This document shows, piece after piece, positions 22,953-33,209 of a stretch of 64,000 nt of DNA. Where the stretch lies: NCBI RefSeq assembly GCF_001673405.1, contig NZ_LZLV01000009.1, forward strand, positions 1-64,000, given 5' to 3'. The notes beneath the pieces are model-generated. The model saw nothing but the letters and a program-made list of their open reading frames with translations. It was not told the origin of the DNA and did no database searches. Within the stretch, counting starts at the first letter, position 1. Every line of letters starts with the position of its first letter. The translations under genes were made by a program, and so were the position numbers. Source of the DNA: Mycobacterium sp. 1245111.1 (GTDB lineage: Bacteria > Actinomycetota > Actinomycetes > Mycobacteriales > Mycobacteriaceae).

Positions 22953-24238
22953 ACCACTCCGCTTCGCTGTTCGGCGCGATCGTGCTGATCTCTCTGGGCA
23001 GCGTATTCGCGGCCATCGACGCGGCGATCAGCACGGTGTCGATGGCGCGCGTGCACGAAATGGTCCGCGACGAACGACCGGGCGCGGTACGGCTGGCCAA
23101 CATCATGACCGACCGCCCGCGGTACATCAATCTGGTGGTGCTGCTGCGGATCGTCTGCGAAATCAGCGCGACGGTGCTGCTGGCCCAGTTCTTCTACCGG
23201 CAGGTCAGCCGCGACTGGGGACTTTTCATCGCGGCGGTCGTCATGGTGGTGATCAGCTTCGTCGTCATCGGCGTGGGTCCCAGGACGCTGGGCCGGCAGA
23301 ATGCCTACTCGATCGCCCTGGTCTCGGCGCTTCCGCTGCAAGTGATTTCGGTGCTGCTCACTCCGATCAGCCGAGTGCTGGTGGTGCTGGGAAACATGCT
23401 GACGCCCGGTCGCGGATTCCGCAACGGCCCGTTCGCCTCCGAGATCGAGTTGCGCGAAGTCGTCGATCTGGCGCAGCAGCGCGGTGTGGTGGCCGACGAC
23501 GAGCGGCGGATGATTCAGTCGGTGTTCGAGCTCGGCGACACCCCGGCCCGCGAGGTGATGGTGCCGCGCACCGAGATGATCTGGATCGAGAGCGACGAGT
23601 CAGCGGCCGCCGCGACGTCGCTGGCCGTGCGCAGCGGTCACTCCCGCATTCCGGTCATCGGCGAGAACGTCGACGACATCGTCGGGGTGGTTTACCTGAA
23701 AGATTGTGTGCAGCAGGCGTATTACTCTTCGACGAACGGCCGGGAGATCCCGGTGACCGAGGTGATGCGCCCGGCGGTATTCGTGCCGGACTCCAAACCG
23801 CTGGACGCCCTGCTGCGCGAGATGCAGCGCGATCGCAACCACATGACGCTGTTGGTCGACGAATACGGCGCGATAGCCGGCCTGGTGACGATCGAGGACG
23901 TGCTGGAGGAGATCGTCGGGGAGATCGCCGACGAGTACGACGCCGCCGAGGTGGCGCCGGTGGAAGACTTGGGCGACAACCGTTTCCGGGTGTCGGCGCG
24001 GCTGCCGATCGAGGATGTCGGTGAGCTCTACGGCCTGGAGTTCGAGGAGGATCTCGACGTGGACACCGTCGGCGGACTGCTGGCGCTGGAACTGGGCAGG
24101 GTCCCGCTGCCCGGGTCGGAGGTGGTGTCGCACGGTTTGCGGTTGCACGCCGAGGGCGGACCGGACCATCGCGGACGGGTCCGCATCGGCACGGTTCTGC
24201 TGAGCCCCGTCGACGGAAACGGCGCGGCCAGTGACTGA
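22949..24238 (+). CDS. CNNM/CBS-domain membrane protein (CorC/HlyC family, Rv2366c-like)
   Basis: 429 aa from TTG 22949, which overlaps the ybeY stop (TTGA). This start places a hydrophobic helix ([22 protein letters not shown]) at the N-terminus, as in the family. Domains: a DUF21/CNNM membrane domain of about four helices (~1-175), two CBS domains (~195-315; [12 protein letters not shown] and [13 protein letters not shown]) and a C-terminal CorC/HlyC transporter-associated domain. Members are implicated in divalent cation, probably Mg2+, transport. It ends with an 8-bp overlap with era. Confidence 0.88.
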   Translation: MNHSASLFGAIVLISLGSVFAAIDAAISTVSMARVHEMVRDERPGAVRLANIMTDRPRYINLVVLLRIVCEISATVLLAQFFYRQVSRDWGLFIAAVVMVVISFVVIGVGPRTLGRQNAYSIALVSALPLQVISVLLTPISRVLVVLGNMLTPGRGFRNGPFASEIELREVVDLAQQRGVVADDERRMIQSVFELGDTPAREVMVPRTEMIWIESDESAAAATSLAVRSGHSRIPVIGENVDDIVGVVYLKDCVQQAYYSSTNGREIPVTEVMRPAVFVPDSKPLDALLREMQRDRNHMTLLVDEYGAIAGLVTIEDVLEEIVGEIADEYDAAEVAPVEDLGDNRFRVSARLPIEDVGELYGLEFEEDLDVDTVGGLLALELGRVPLPGSEVVSHGLRLHAEGGPDHRGRVRIGTVLLSPVDGNGAASD

Positions 24239-25130
24239 ATTCCATTCCGGCTTCGTCTGTTTCGTCGGCCGACCGAACACCGGCAAGTCGACCTTGACCA
24301 ACGCCTTGGTCGGCTCGAAGGTCGCGATCACGTCGAACCGCCCGCAGACCACCCGCCACACCATCCGCGGCATCGTGCATCGCGACGAGTTCCAGATCAT
24401 CCTCGTCGACACCCCGGGGCTGCACCGGCCGCGGACTCTGCTCGGCAAGCGGCTCAACGATCTGGTCCGCGACACCTACAGCGAGGTCGACGCCATCGGC
24501 TTGTGCATCCCCGCCGACGAGGCGATCGGCCCGGGGGACCGGTGGATCGTCGAGCAGATCCGAACCACCGCGCCCCGAACGACTTTGGTGGCCATCGTCA
24601 CCAAGATCGACACCGTGTCCAAGGACAAACTCGCCGCGCAGCTCGTCGCGGTCAGCGAACTGGTCGGCGCCGATGCCGAGGTGGTCCCGGTGTCGGCTAC
24701 CACCGGCGAGCAGGTCGACGTGCTGATCGGAGTGCTGGCCGCCGCGCTGCCGCCCGGACCGCCGTATTACCCGGACGGCGAGCTCACCGACGAGCCCGAA
24801 GAAGTCCTGATGGCCGAATTCATCCGGGAAGCGGCTCTGGAAGGCGTGCGCGACGAATTGCCGCACTCGCTGGCGGTGGTGATCGACGAGGTCAACCCGC
24901 GCGAGGGTCGTGACGACCTGATCGACGTGCACGCGCTGCTCTACGTCGAACGCGACAGCCAGAAGGGCATCGTGATCGGCAAAGGCGGCGACCGGTTACG
25001 CGAAGTGGGTACCGCCGCCCGGGGTCAGATCGAGAAACTGCTCGGCACCAAGGTGTATCTCGACCTGCGCGTCAAGGTCGCCAAGAACTGGCAGCGTGAC
25101 CCGAAACAGCTTGGCCGACTGGGCTTTTAG
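24231..25130 (+). CDS. era: Era GTPase
   Basis: 299 aa, GTG start within the end of the preceding gene. The GTPase domain shows G1 [10 protein letters not shown]2 NRPQTTRH, G3 DTPGLH and G4 TKID. The C-terminal KH domain has [20 protein letters not shown]. Era binds the 3' end of 16S rRNA and assists 30S assembly, which fits the upstream ybeY. The stop overlaps that of the convergent amiA2 gene. Confidence 0.96.
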   Translation: MTEFHSGFVCFVGRPNTGKSTLTNALVGSKVAITSNRPQTTRHTIRGIVHRDEFQIILVDTPGLHRPRTLLGKRLNDLVRDTYSEVDAIGLCIPADEAIGPGDRWIVEQIRTTAPRTTLVAIVTKIDTVSKDKLAAQLVAVSELVGADAEVVPVSATTGEQVDVLIGVLAAALPPGPPYYPDGELTDEPEEVLMAEFIREAALEGVRDELPHSLAVVIDEVNPREGRDDLIDVHALLYVERDSQKGIVIGKGGDRLREVGTAARGQIEKLLGTKVYLDLRVKVAKNWQRDPKQLGRLGF

Positions 25131-26566
25131 CGCACCGCCTGGGTCTCCGTGTTCCACCACACCTCGGGCTGCTTGGACGCCCAGCCGCCCAGCGCCTCGA
25201 GTTCGGCGGCCAGCGACACCAGCAGCGGCTCGCTGTCGGCCGGCCCCATCAGCTGCACGCCGATCGGCAAACCCTCGGAGTTGAAGCCGGCCGGAACATT
25301 GATCGACGGCCATCCCAACACATTCCACGGCCACGTCACCGGGCAGGCGGCGATCATCGCGCGATCGGTGGCCATCCCGCTGAGCTCGTCGAAGGCCTCG
25401 GCGACCGGTGGCGGCAACGCGGTGGTCGGAGCCAGCACCACATCCACGATGCGGAAGATCGAGCCGACCCGACGCTGGTTAGCGGCTTCCCCGGCCCTGG
25501 CGGCGCGCAGGATCTGCTGCGAGAGAAATCGGCCCATCCGCATGTTGGACATCGTCCGGCGGTCGAACTCGACTCCGGGGCCAAGGCGCTCGGCCCAATC
25601 GAGCAGCCCGGATGTGGACCGTGCCAAGAAGTTCCACGACAACCGCAGCCCGTAGTCGGGATTGCCCTCGACCACGGTGTGCCCCAGCAGTCGCAGCTGA
25701 TCGCCGACCGCGTCCAGCGCGGCCTCGATCTCGGGGTCGAGTCGGGCCGGAAACGCGGTGAACGGGAATCGCGTGGACAGTGCGATGCGCAGCGAGCCAG
25801 GGGCGCGCCCGACGTGGTCGGATACCGTCACCGGTCGCGGCTTGTGCAGGTCGCCTTCCACGTTGCCGGACGCCGCGTCGAGCACCAGCGCAGCATCGGC
25901 GACGGTGCGAGCCAGCACCCCGTTGACCGTGATCCCGTTGAACGCCTCGCGCAGTGGCCACGTCGAGATGCGGCCTCGCTGAGGCTTGATGCCGACCAAA
26001 TGAGTCCAGGCGGCCGGAATGCGGACGCTGCCCGCCCCGTCCGAACCGATCGCGGCGGTGACCAAGCCGGCGGCCACCGCTGCCGCGCTGCCGCCAGAGG
26101 AGCCGCCCGGCGTATGACGCTGCGACCAGGGGTTGCGGGTATGCCCGAACGCAGGCCCGCTGGTGAACGGCCACTGGCCCAGCTCGCAGGTGTTGGTCTT
26201 GCCGACGATCACCGCACCCGCGGCTTTGAGACGTCGTACCACTTCTGCGTCCTGGGCCGCCGGCTGCACATATCCAGACGTGCCGAAATACGTGGGCAGG
26301 CCAGCGATATCGACGTCGTCTTTGACCGCGATCGGCACGCCCAGCAACGGTGCCTGGTCGCCGTCGGCGCGCCGCCGGTCGGCCGCGGCGGCATCGGCCA
26401 GCGCGGTCTCGGTGAGCACGACGCGGAAGGCATTCAGAGTCGACTGGCTCAGCTCGATGGCATGCAGCGAGCGGCGGACCAGTTCGTCGGAGGTCACCTC
26501 GCCGCTGGCCAGTTGGTACAGCTGGTCGGTCAGCGTCGGAAAACGGCGGTCGGGGGCGTTACTCAT
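25127..26566 (-). CDS. amiA2: AmiA2-like amidase
   Basis: 479 aa from ATG 26566; an in-frame ATG at 26578 would add four residues. It is an amidase-signature enzyme with the Ser-cisSer-Lys triad: Lys in VAVKDDVDIAG-type context, GGSSGGSAAAVAAG and GSDGAGSVRIPA are all present. These enzymes hydrolyse C-N amide bonds; the physiological substrate of AmiA2 is not known to me. It is convergent with era and divergent from recO, with 63 bp between starts, as at the corresponding M. tuberculosis locus. Confidence 0.92.
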   Translation of the reverse strand: MSNAPDRRFPTLTDQLYQLASGEVTSDELVRRSLHAIELSQSTLNAFRVVLTETALADAAAADRRRADGDQAPLLGVPIAVKDDVDIAGLPTYFGTSGYVQPAAQDAEVVRRLKAAGAVIVGKTNTCELGQWPFTSGPAFGHTRNPWSQRHTPGGSSGGSAAAVAAGLVTAAIGSDGAGSVRIPAAWTHLVGIKPQRGRISTWPLREAFNGITVNGVLARTVADAALVLDAASGNVEGDLHKPRPVTVSDHVGRAPGSLRIALSTRFPFTAFPARLDPEIEAALDAVGDQLRLLGHTVVEGNPDYGLRLSWNFLARSTSGLLDWAERLGPGVEFDRRTMSNMRMGRFLSQQILRAARAGEAANQRRVGSIFRIVDVVLAPTTALPPPVAEAFDELSGMATDRAMIAACPVTWPWNVLGWPSINVPAGFNSEGLPIGVQLMGPADSEPLLVSLAAELEALGGWASKQPEVWWNTETQAVR

Positions 26567-26629
26567 CGGTATCGACATTATCGGCGCGTGCGCCGGGTGC
26601 CGTCGTAACCAGGTGACAAACTGATATCT

Positions 26630-27439
26630 ATGCGGCTGTACCGGGATCGTGCGGTGGTGCTGCGCCAGCACAAGCTCGGCGAAGCCGACCGGATCGTCAC
26701 CCTGCTCACCCGCGACCATGGACTGGTCCGCGCGGTGGCCAAGGGTGTGCGCCGCACCCGCAGCAAGTTCGGTGCACGACTGGAACCGTTCGCGCATATC
26801 GACGTCCAGTTGCACCCGGGCCGCAACCTCGACATCGTCACGCAGGTCGTCTCACTCGACGCGTTCGCCACCGACATCGTCAGTGACTACGGCCGCTACA
26901 CCAGCGCATGCGCGATGCTGGAAACCGCCGAGCGCCTCGCCGGTGAGGAGCGGGCGCCGGCGCCTGAACTGCACCGCCTCACGGTCAGTGCGCTGCGGGC
27001 GGTGGCCGACGGCAGCCGGCCGCGTGAGCTGGTGCTGGACGCGTATCTGCTGCGGGCCATGGGCATTGCCGGTTGGGCCCCCGCGCTGACCGAATGCGCG
27101 CGCTGCGCCACGCCGGGCCCGCACCGGGCATTTCATGTCGCGGCGGGTGGCAGCGTCTGCAGCTATTGCCGTCCGGCCGGCGCGACGACACCGACGCTGG
27201 GCGTGCTGGATCTGATGGCAGCGCTGCGCGACGGCGAGTGGGAGGCCGCCGAGGGTGCGCCGCAATCGGCCCGCAGCCAGGTCAGCGGATTGGTGGCGGC
27301 CCACCTGCAATGGCATCTGGAGCGGCAGTTGCGAACGCTGCCGTTGGTCGAGCGGATGCGACGGGTTGACCCGATCGATCAGAGCCTGCTCGACCGCCGG
27401 GTCGCGCTGGTCAGGCAGGATGTGGCCCATGAGGGCTGA
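26630..27439 (+). CDS. recO: RecO, recombination mediator protein
   Basis: 269 aa. The N-terminal OB fold starts [22 protein letters not shown] and continues [18 protein letters not shown], the standard RecO opening. A zinc-finger-like CARC...CSYC set lies near residues 155-180. RecO loads RecA onto SSB-covered DNA in the RecFOR pathway. The stop overlaps the uppS start by 11 bp. Confidence 0.95.
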   Translation: MRLYRDRAVVLRQHKLGEADRIVTLLTRDHGLVRAVAKGVRRTRSKFGARLEPFAHIDVQLHPGRNLDIVTQVVSLDAFATDIVSDYGRYTSACAMLETAERLAGEERAPAPELHRLTVSALRAVADGSRPRELVLDAYLLRAMGIAGWAPALTECARCATPGPHRAFHVAAGGSVCSYCRPAGATTPTLGVLDLMAALRDGEWEAAEGAPQSARSQVSGLVAAHLQWHLERQLRTLPLVERMRRVDPIDQSLLDRRVALVRQDVAHEG

Positions 27440-28313
27440 GCGCACACGGAAGTCCGACTTCCCGCAGCTCGCCCCGGCTCCTGCCGACTATCCGGTCTTC
27501 CCCGATACTTCGACGTGGCCAGTGGTTTTCCCGTCGTTGCCGCCGTCGCCGGACGGTGGCCCCCGCCGCCCGCCGCAGCACATCTCCAAGGCGGCCGCCC
27601 CGTCGATTCCGGTGGACCAGTTGCCCAACCACGTGGCGATCGTGATGGACGGCAACGGCCGCTGGGCAACCCAGCGTGGTCTGCCCCGGGTCGAGGGCCA
27701 CAAGATGGGCGAGGCGGTCGTCATCGACATCGTCTGCGGTGCAATCGAACTGGGCATCAAATGGCTGAGCCTCTACGCGTTCTCGACGGAGAACTGGAAG
27801 CGTTCGCCCGACGAAGTCCGCTTCCTGATGGGGTTCAACCGCGACGTGGTGCGCCGGCGCCGGATCAATCTCAACGAGATGGGCGTGAAGATCCGCTGGG
27901 TGGGGTCGCGTCCTCGCCTGTGGCGCAGTGTCATCAACGAGCTCGCGGTCGCCGAAGAGTTAACTCTCAACAACGACGTGATCACGGTCAACTACTGCGT
28001 CAACTACGGCGGTCGCACCGAAATCGCCGAGGCAGCAAGGGAAATCGCGCGCGAGGCAGCCGCAGGCAGGCTGAACCCCGACCGGGTCAACGAGACGACG
28101 ATCGCGCGGCATCTGCAGCGCCCGGACATCCCCGACGTGGACCTGCTGCTGCGCACCTCGGGGGAGCAGCGCACCAGCAACTTCATGCTCTGGCAAGCGG
28201 CGTACGCGGAGTACGTCTTTCAAGACACCCTGTGGCCCGACTACGACCGCCGCGATCTGTGGGCGGCCTGCGAGGAGTATGCATTGCGGCACCGGCGATT
28301 TGGAACGGCGTGA
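27429..28313 (+). CDS. uppS: Long-chain (decaprenyl-type) cis-prenyl diphosphate synthase
   Basis: 294 aa from ATG 27429, overlapping recO. After a proline-rich ~60-residue N-terminal extension, the catalytic core begins [17 protein letters not shown] with the Mg-binding Asp 74, followed by GHKMG and [11 protein letters not shown]. The length and extension match Rv2361c of M. tuberculosis (~296 aa), which makes decaprenyl diphosphate, precursor of the lipid carrier for peptidoglycan and arabinogalactan. The chain length here is inferred from that orthology. Confidence 0.94.
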   Translation: MRAERTRKSDFPQLAPAPADYPVFPDTSTWPVVFPSLPPSPDGGPRRPPQHISKAAAPSIPVDQLPNHVAIVMDGNGRWATQRGLPRVEGHKMGEAVVIDIVCGAIELGIKWLSLYAFSTENWKRSPDEVRFLMGFNRDVVRRRRINLNEMGVKIRWVGSRPRLWRSVINELAVAEELTLNNDVITVNYCVNYGGRTEIAEAAREIAREAAAGRLNPDRVNETTIARHLQRPDIPDVDLLLRTSGEQRTSNFMLWQAAYAEYVFQDTLWPDYDRRDLWAACEEYALRHRRFGTA

Positions 28314-28705
28314 TGCCGACGTTGCAAGAGCGGTTGCTCACGGTGCTCGCCGAGGTGCTGCCCGTCGAGGAGGAATCCGACGGGGCGTTGACCGTCCACC
28401 ATGGTGGAACGATCGCGTCGCTGCGCGGGGTGTCGATCACCGAGGACCTCGACCTGGTGTCGCTGACCCAGATGGTGGCGTGGGATCTGGTACTTACCAA
28501 GAAGATTCGCGACAGTGTCGCCGAGCAGGTGCACTCGACGTTGCTGGGATCGGTGACACTGACCGAGAAAGGCAAGTCCGCCGACGTGCTGTTGCGCTAC
28601 AACTTTCCGGGCAACGGCCTCAACGATGAAGCGCTGCGCACGCTGATCTTGATGGTGCTCGACAAGGGCGCCGAGATCCGTGCCACGTTGTTGGACCGTC
28701 TGTAA
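28313..28705 (+). CDS. Conserved hypothetical protein (Rv2360c-like)
   Basis: 130 aa from the ATG in the TGATG overlap with the uppS stop. I recognise no catalytic motif. The protein is acidic at the start (VLPVEEESDGALTVHHGG) with alternating hydrophobic segments and no signal peptide or membrane helix, so it is probably a small soluble alpha/beta protein resembling YbjN-type proteins. Position after uppS and before zur corresponds to M. tuberculosis Rv2360c. It is convergent with zur, with 11 bp between stops. Confidence 0.75.
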   Translation: MPTLQERLLTVLAEVLPVEEESDGALTVHHGGTIASLRGVSITEDLDLVSLTQMVAWDLVLTKKIRDSVAEQVHSTLLGSVTLTEKGKSADVLLRYNFPGNGLNDEALRTLILMVLDKGAEIRATLLDRL

Positions 28706-28716
28706 GCGCGTATTCC

Positions 28717-29124
28717 TCAGCCGCAGTCCGAGCAGGTGCCGTAGATCTCGATGGTGTGACTGACATCGGAGTAGCCGTATTTGGCCGCCACTTCCGCCGC
28801 CCACTCTTCGACCTCGCGATCGCCGACTTCGACGGTCGACCCGCAACTGCGGCATACCAGGTGGTGGTGGTGATGATCGGAGCAACGGCGATACACCGAT
28901 TCGCCGGTGTCGTTGCGCAGCGTGTCGAGCAGGCCCGCGGCAGCCATCGACTGCAATGTCCGATAGACCGTGGTGAGCCCGATGTTCTCGCCACGCTGTC
29001 GCAGCTCGTCGTGCAACTCCTGAGCGGAGCGGAATTCGTCGAGGGTATCCAGCAGACCCGCGATAGCGGCCCGCTGCCGCGTGGCCCGCACGCCGGCTTT
29101 GACCTCGCCCGCCGCGGCACTCAC
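28717..29124 (-). CDS. zur: Zur (FurB), zinc uptake repressor
   Basis: 135 aa, GTG start overlapping the smtB stop (GTGA). It is a Fur-family repressor. The winged helix contains RSAQELHDELR and GLTTVYRTLQSMAAAGLLD; the regulatory histidine cluster is DHHHHHLVC. Structural zinc cysteines are in CRSCG and the C-terminal CSDCG. The mycobacterial orthologue represses zinc-uptake and zinc-independent ribosomal protein genes when zinc is plentiful. It is the second gene of the smtB-zur operon. Confidence 0.95.
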   Translation of the reverse strand: MSAAAGEVKAGVRATRQRAAIAGLLDTLDEFRSAQELHDELRQRGENIGLTTVYRTLQSMAAAGLLDTLRNDTGESVYRRCSDHHHHHLVCRSCGSTVEVGDREVEEWAAEVAAKYGYSDVSHTIEIYGTCSDCG

Positions 29125-29498
29125 TGCTTGTCCTCCCCGGCATGGGCGACGGCGTCGACGACGATGTGCGCCAGGTGGTGATCGACCAGCCGGTAGAGCA
29201 CCTCGCGTCCGGACCGCTCACCGGCGACGACGCCCGCGGCCTTCAGGATCTTCAGGTGCTGGCTGACCAGCGGCTGCGGCACGCCGAGCGCGTCGACCAG
29301 CTCATGCACGCAGCGTTCAGAGACGTTCAGCTGCAGCACGATTGCGATCCGCACCGGCGCGGCCAGCGCGCGCAGCAGCTCGCCGGCGGCGTCGAGGATC
29401 TCGCGCGGCGGCGGCGCCGGCAGTGCAGCGGAGTCGCCGTGTTGGTGCTCGCCGACCAGCTCGTCGCCGTCTGCTGCGGTGGAGGATGAGAGAGACAT
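29121..29498 (-). CDS. smtB: SmtB, ArsR-family zinc-responsive repressor
   Basis: 125 aa from ATG 29498. The ArsR/SmtB winged helix reads [20 protein letters not shown]. The alpha-5 zinc site is intact: [17 protein letters not shown] has the D-x-H-x10-H-x2-E spacing of SmtB. In M. tuberculosis the equivalent represses the smtB-zur operon without zinc and releases it when zinc is high. An imperfect dyad 16 bases upstream of this start is a candidate operator. Confidence 0.95.
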   Translation of the reverse strand: MSLSSSTAADGDELVGEHQHGDSAALPAPPPREILDAAGELLRALAAPVRIAIVLQLNVSERCVHELVDALGVPQPLVSQHLKILKAAGVVAGERSGREVLYRLVDHHLAHIVVDAVAHAGEDKQ

Positions 29499-29513
29499 GC
29501 TGCCTCCACTGTC

Positions 29514-29533
29514 ACATGCACAACCACGCATGT
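29514..29533. promoter_or_regulatory. Candidate SmtB operator dyad
   Basis: ACATGC (29514-29519) and GCATGT (29528-29533) form perfect 6-bp arms with an 8-base spacer, in the 105-bp gap between the divergent smtB and glyS starts. ArsR/SmtB repressors bind such dyads upstream of their own gene. The assignment is positional; no binding consensus could be tested. Confidence 0.45.
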
Positions 29534-29555
29534 CAAAGAACGCCGGGTGGATCGC

Positions 29556-29561
29556 TACGAT
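29556..29561 (+). promoter_or_regulatory. Possible -10 element for glyS
   Basis: TACGAT lies 43 bases upstream of the chosen glyS GTG. I see no convincing -35, which is common in mycobacteria. If real, the transcript begins near 29568, downstream of an in-frame ATG at 29547, and so supports the GTG 29604 start. Confidence 0.3.
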
Positions 29562-29603
29562 GACGGATCGTCCGCGTTTTACAACAACAGGAGTGCGCAG
29601 CTA

Positions 29604-30986
29604 GTGGCGTCCGTCATCGACACCGTCGTCAACCTCGCCAAACGGCGTGGCCTGGTCTATCCCGCCGGCGAGATCTACGGCGGCACCAAATCGGCGTGGG
29701 ACTACGGGCCGCTGGGCGTCGAGCTCAAGGAGAACGTCAAGCGGCAGTGGTGGCGCTCGGTGGTGACCGGCCGCGACGACGTCGTCGGCCTGGACTCGTC
29801 GATCATCCTGCCGCGCGAGGTGTGGGTGGCCTCCGGCCACGTCGAGGTCTTCAACGACCCGCTCGTCGAATGCCTGAGCTGTCACCACCGACACCGCCAG
29901 GACCACATGCAGGAGGCCTACGTCCTCAAGAAGGGCGGCGATCCAGACTCAGTGCCGATGAGCGAGATCGTCTGCCCGGACTGTGGCACCAAGGGTCAGT
30001 GGACCGAGCCGCGCGAATTCAACATGATGCTCAAGACGTATCTCGGCCCAATCGAGTCCGAGGAGGGTCTGCACTACCTGCGGCCCGAGACCGCGCAGGG
30101 CATCTTCGTCAACTTCGCCAACGTGGTCACCACGTCGCGCCGCAAACCACCGTTCGGTATCGGTCAGATCGGCAAGAGCTTCCGCAACGAAATCACCCCG
30201 GGCAACTTCATCTTTCGCACCCGCGAGTTTGAGCAGATGGAGATGGAGTTCTTCGTCGAACCGTCGACCGCGGCCGACTGGCACCAGTACTGGATCGACA
30301 CCCGGCGGCAGTGGTACATCGACCTCGGCATCAACCCCGAGAACCTGCGGCTCTACGAGCACCCGAAGGAGAAGCTGTCGCACTACTCGGATCGCACGGT
30401 CGACATCGAGTACAAGTTCGGCTTCTCGGGTAACCCGTGGGGTGAGCTCGAAGGTGTGGCCAACCGCACCGACTTCGACCTGTCCACGCACGCAAAGCAT
30501 TCCGGGGTCGACCTGTCGTACTACGACCAGGCCGGCGACACCCGGTACACGCCGTATGTCATCGAGCCGGCAGCGGGCCTCACCCGGTCTTTCATGGCGT
30601 TTTTGATCGACGCGTACCACGAGGACGAAGCGCCCAATGCCAAAGGCGGAGTGGATAAGCGGACCGTGTTGCGGCTCGACCCGCGGCTGGCGCCGGTGAA
30701 GGCCGCGGTGCTGCCGCTGTCCCGGCACGCCGACCTGAGCCCCCAGGCGCGCGATCTGGCCGCCGAGTTGCGCAAGTGCTGGAACGTCGACTTCGACGAC
30801 GCCGGCGCGATCGGCCGCCGTTACCGGCGCCAGGACGAGATCGGCACGCCGTTCTGCGTGACGTTGGACTTCGACTCGCTCGAGGACCACGCGGTGACGA
30901 TCCGCGAACGTGACGCGATGACGCAGGAGCGGGTGTCGATCGACGCGGTGGTCGACTACCTGGGTTCGCGACTGCGGGGCTGCTAA
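29604..30986 (+). CDS. glyS: Glycyl-tRNA synthetase (alpha2 type)
   Basis: 460 aa from GTG 29604, preceded by AGGAG at 29588-29592; the protein then opens [16 protein letters not shown] like other mycobacterial GlyS (~463 aa). An in-frame ATG at 29547 adds 19 unconserved residues and lies upstream of a likely -10. Class II motifs are visible: [33 protein letters not shown] and the C-terminal anticodon-binding domain. Two cysteine pairs (CLSCHHRH and CPDCG, ~residues 90-130) probably bind zinc within the insertion. It charges tRNA-Gly. Confidence 0.95.
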   Translation: MASVIDTVVNLAKRRGLVYPAGEIYGGTKSAWDYGPLGVELKENVKRQWWRSVVTGRDDVVGLDSSIILPREVWVASGHVEVFNDPLVECLSCHHRHRQDHMQEAYVLKKGGDPDSVPMSEIVCPDCGTKGQWTEPREFNMMLKTYLGPIESEEGLHYLRPETAQGIFVNFANVVTTSRRKPPFGIGQIGKSFRNEITPGNFIFRTREFEQMEMEFFVEPSTAADWHQYWIDTRRQWYIDLGINPENLRLYEHPKEKLSHYSDRTVDIEYKFGFSGNPWGELEGVANRTDFDLSTHAKHSGVDLSYYDQAGDTRYTPYVIEPAAGLTRSFMAFLIDAYHEDEAPNAKGGVDKRTVLRLDPRLAPVKAAVLPLSRHADLSPQARDLAAELRKCWNVDFDDAGAIGRRYRRQDEIGTPFCVTLDFDSLEDHAVTIRERDAMTQERVSIDAVVDYLGSRLRGC

Positions 30987-30987
30987 C

Positions 30988-31005
30988 CGGCCCGCCGGGG
31001 GGCCG
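30988..31005 (+). terminator. GC-rich hairpin after glyS
   Basis: One base after the glyS stop, CGGCCC (30988-30993) and GGGCCG (31000-31005) can form a perfect 6-bp GC stem with a 6-base loop. There is no U-tract directly after it, as is usual for mycobacterial terminators. An unusually AT-rich stretch (about 31020-31075) follows, in the 153-bp gap before the convergent TPM gene; nothing else is seen there. Confidence 0.5.
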
Positions 31006-31139
31006 ATGCGACACGTGGCAAATAAATCTCGCGATTTTCTCGCTTATTGATCATCCGTTTAATATCATCGGTAAGTCGACGCGGCGGCTCACTAGGGCGT
31101 GGTGAGCTGCCGCGTCCACCATTTTGGCAGAAGCCCTGC

Positions 31140-33140
31140 TCAGAAGCGGCCGCCGCCACCCATGAAGCCGCCGTCGGACGAGCCCGAACCACCGAAGGAC
31201 GTCGGGCCCCAGCCTCCGCCGCCCCAGCCGCCCCCGAAGCCGCCGCGCATCGCATCGCCGAGCATGTCGCCGATGATGATGCCGCCCATCATCGCGCCGG
31301 TGTGGTCGCCGCTGCCGTACCGCGACGTGTACGCCATCTGGGCCGACTGCACATCCGACTCCGCCAGCGACTGCGCCTCCGCGGCCAGCGCCGCGGCCTT
31401 GTTGGCGAGAGCGATCGCCGCGTTCAGGTCGTTCGCCTTCTGGTCCTGCGCGGCGTCGATTTGACGGCTGGCCTCGGCCAGCCGCGTCCGCGCCTCGGGT
31501 CCGACGCTCCCGCGACGATTGTCGATGTACTCCGACACCGCATGCACCCGAGACTGCGCGGTGAACATCGCCTGTTCCAGCGTCCGGGTGAGGCGTTCGG
31601 CGGTCGCCTGCTCCTCGGCGACGGCGGCTTGCAGTCGATTCAGGTCGGCGTCGGCCTTGGTGAGCGCGGTGAACGCGCTGAGCGGGTCGGCGGAACCGGT
31701 GGCGTGCGCCGCGTCGAGCGCGCGCGAAGCCGCCTCGCGGGCGCTGGCCAGATCGCGCAGGTGCGGTGCCTTCGTCTTCTCGGCGCTGCGCAGCGCGGTT
31801 TCGGCCTGCTCGATACCGGACTGGATGTCGGCGATCAACGACGGCAGCGTGGCCACCGCGTGCCGAATGTCGCTGGCGGCGCTATCGACCGCGTCGAGCA
31901 ACGAACGGGCTTGTCCCAGTGACGATTCCGCGGCATGGACGGCGTCGACGAGGGCGCTTTGCTCACCGCTGACCGGCTTGGCCGCCTTCTCGCGGGCCTG
32001 GCCGAGATTCTGCTCGGCGAAGGCCAGCCGATCCTTGGCGGTCGCGACGTTGGTGGCCACCGACGCCAGCGCGGACGAATCGAATTCGTTGTGCAGCTCG
32101 CTCATTCGCTGTTCGGCCGGCCCGATGCGGGCGGTCAGGTCGACCACCTGCTGGGTCAAACCGTCCAGGCGGGTCGGGGCGTTGACCACCAGGTCACGCA
32201 TCTCCTCGAAGGCTTCCCGCTGCGACTCCAGCTCGCGGTCGGCCCGTGCCGCGGCGACGATCACCTCGGTCAGCAGCTGACGACGCTGTGCACGGGTTTC
32301 GGGGATCGCGTCGTCGAGTTGTTGACGCACGGTGAACGCCTGGGCCAGAGCAGCTTTGGCGGCGTCGACCGCGTGGGTGAAGGGCGCGGTTCGTTGCTCG
32401 CCGAACTCCTCGATCGTCAAGGCGAGCTCATTGGCGCTGGTGCGTACGGCGTTGTCGACGTCGACGACCTTCCACCGCGAGAGGTCGTCGAGGGCGCCTA
32501 ACGACAGGCTCGCCAACGCATCGGGGTCGGTGGCGTCGATCCGCTTGGCCGCGGCCAGCTCGGCGGCCCGCCGTCGACGGCGCCGCCAGCGGGTGAACAC
32601 GTACAGCGCCAGCACCGCGACCAGGATGACGCCCAGGCCGACCAACAACGGCGCCGAGCTTCCCGACTGCTGGTCCCGGTTCAGGCCGTTGGCCGCCGCG
32701 ACCGCCGCGCCGCTCCAGTCGCCGCGGCGCAGCGCCGGCTCGATCTGGTCGCGCCGCAGATTGTCGACCTGGGTGGCATCGATCGTCTTGACCCGGCGCG
32801 GAACCAGGAACGCGTAGGAATGGTCGACGGTCGCGACCGCGAGCACCGCGCCGAAGTCGCCGAGATCGCTGAGGCCCACGGTGTTTTCGGCCCAGCTTTG
32901 GGCCGGTTGACCGGAGAAGTCGTCGACGAACACCACCCACAGCTGAATGCGCCGGTCGGAGTAGAGCTTTCCGGTGGCCGCCTTGATCGCCGAGCGGCCA
33001 GCGTCATCGAGGACGCCGGCGTGGTCGGTGAGGTAGCCGGGCAACCGGAACGGGGGCTCGGCGGCGGCCGACGGTGCGACCGTGAGGGCGGTGATCAGCA
33101 TCGCCATGAACACGGCGACCGAGCGGCGGAGGGTGCTCAT
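31140..33140 (-). CDS. TPM-domain secreted/membrane protein (Rv2345-like)
   Basis: 666 aa from ATG 33140; a TTG three codons upstream was not preferred. Signal peptide ([20 protein letters not shown]), then a TPM domain (~30-165; opens [14 protein letters not shown]) exposed outside, and a membrane helix near 170-195 ([18 protein letters not shown]) followed by RWRRRRRR. A long predicted coiled-coil (~210-600) and a glycine-rich tail ([20 protein letters not shown]-like) complete it. TPM proteins have been linked to membrane-protein quality control and photosystem repair; the mycobacterial role is unknown. It is divergent from dgt. Confidence 0.88.
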   Translation of the reverse strand: MSTLRRSVAVFMAMLITALTVAPSAAAEPPFRLPGYLTDHAGVLDDAGRSAIKAATGKLYSDRRIQLWVVFVDDFSGQPAQSWAENTVGLSDLGDFGAVLAVATVDHSYAFLVPRRVKTIDATQVDNLRRDQIEPALRRGDWSGAAVAAANGLNRDQQSGSSAPLLVGLGVILVAVLALYVFTRWRRRRRRAAELAAAKRIDATDPDALASLSLGALDDLSRWKVVDVDNAVRTSANELALTIEEFGEQRTAPFTHAVDAAKAALAQAFTVRQQLDDAIPETRAQRRQLLTEVIVAAARADRELESQREAFEEMRDLVVNAPTRLDGLTQQVVDLTARIGPAEQRMSELHNEFDSSALASVATNVATAKDRLAFAEQNLGQAREKAAKPVSGEQSALVDAVHAAESSLGQARSLLDAVDSAASDIRHAVATLPSLIADIQSGIEQAETALRSAEKTKAPHLRDLASAREAASRALDAAHATGSADPLSAFTALTKADADLNRLQAAVAEEQATAERLTRTLEQAMFTAQSRVHAVSEYIDNRRGSVGPEARTRLAEASRQIDAAQDQKANDLNAAIALANKAAALAAEAQSLAESDVQSAQMAYTSRYGSGDHTGAMMGGIIIGDMLGDAMRGGFGGGWGGGGWGPTSFGGSGSSDGGFMGGGGRF

Positions 33141-33209
33141 GATCGACAATCTAGCCTCGCGACGAAGCGGGTCCCAGCGCTATCGGTCTGGCTGGCAGAC
33201 TGTGGATCG

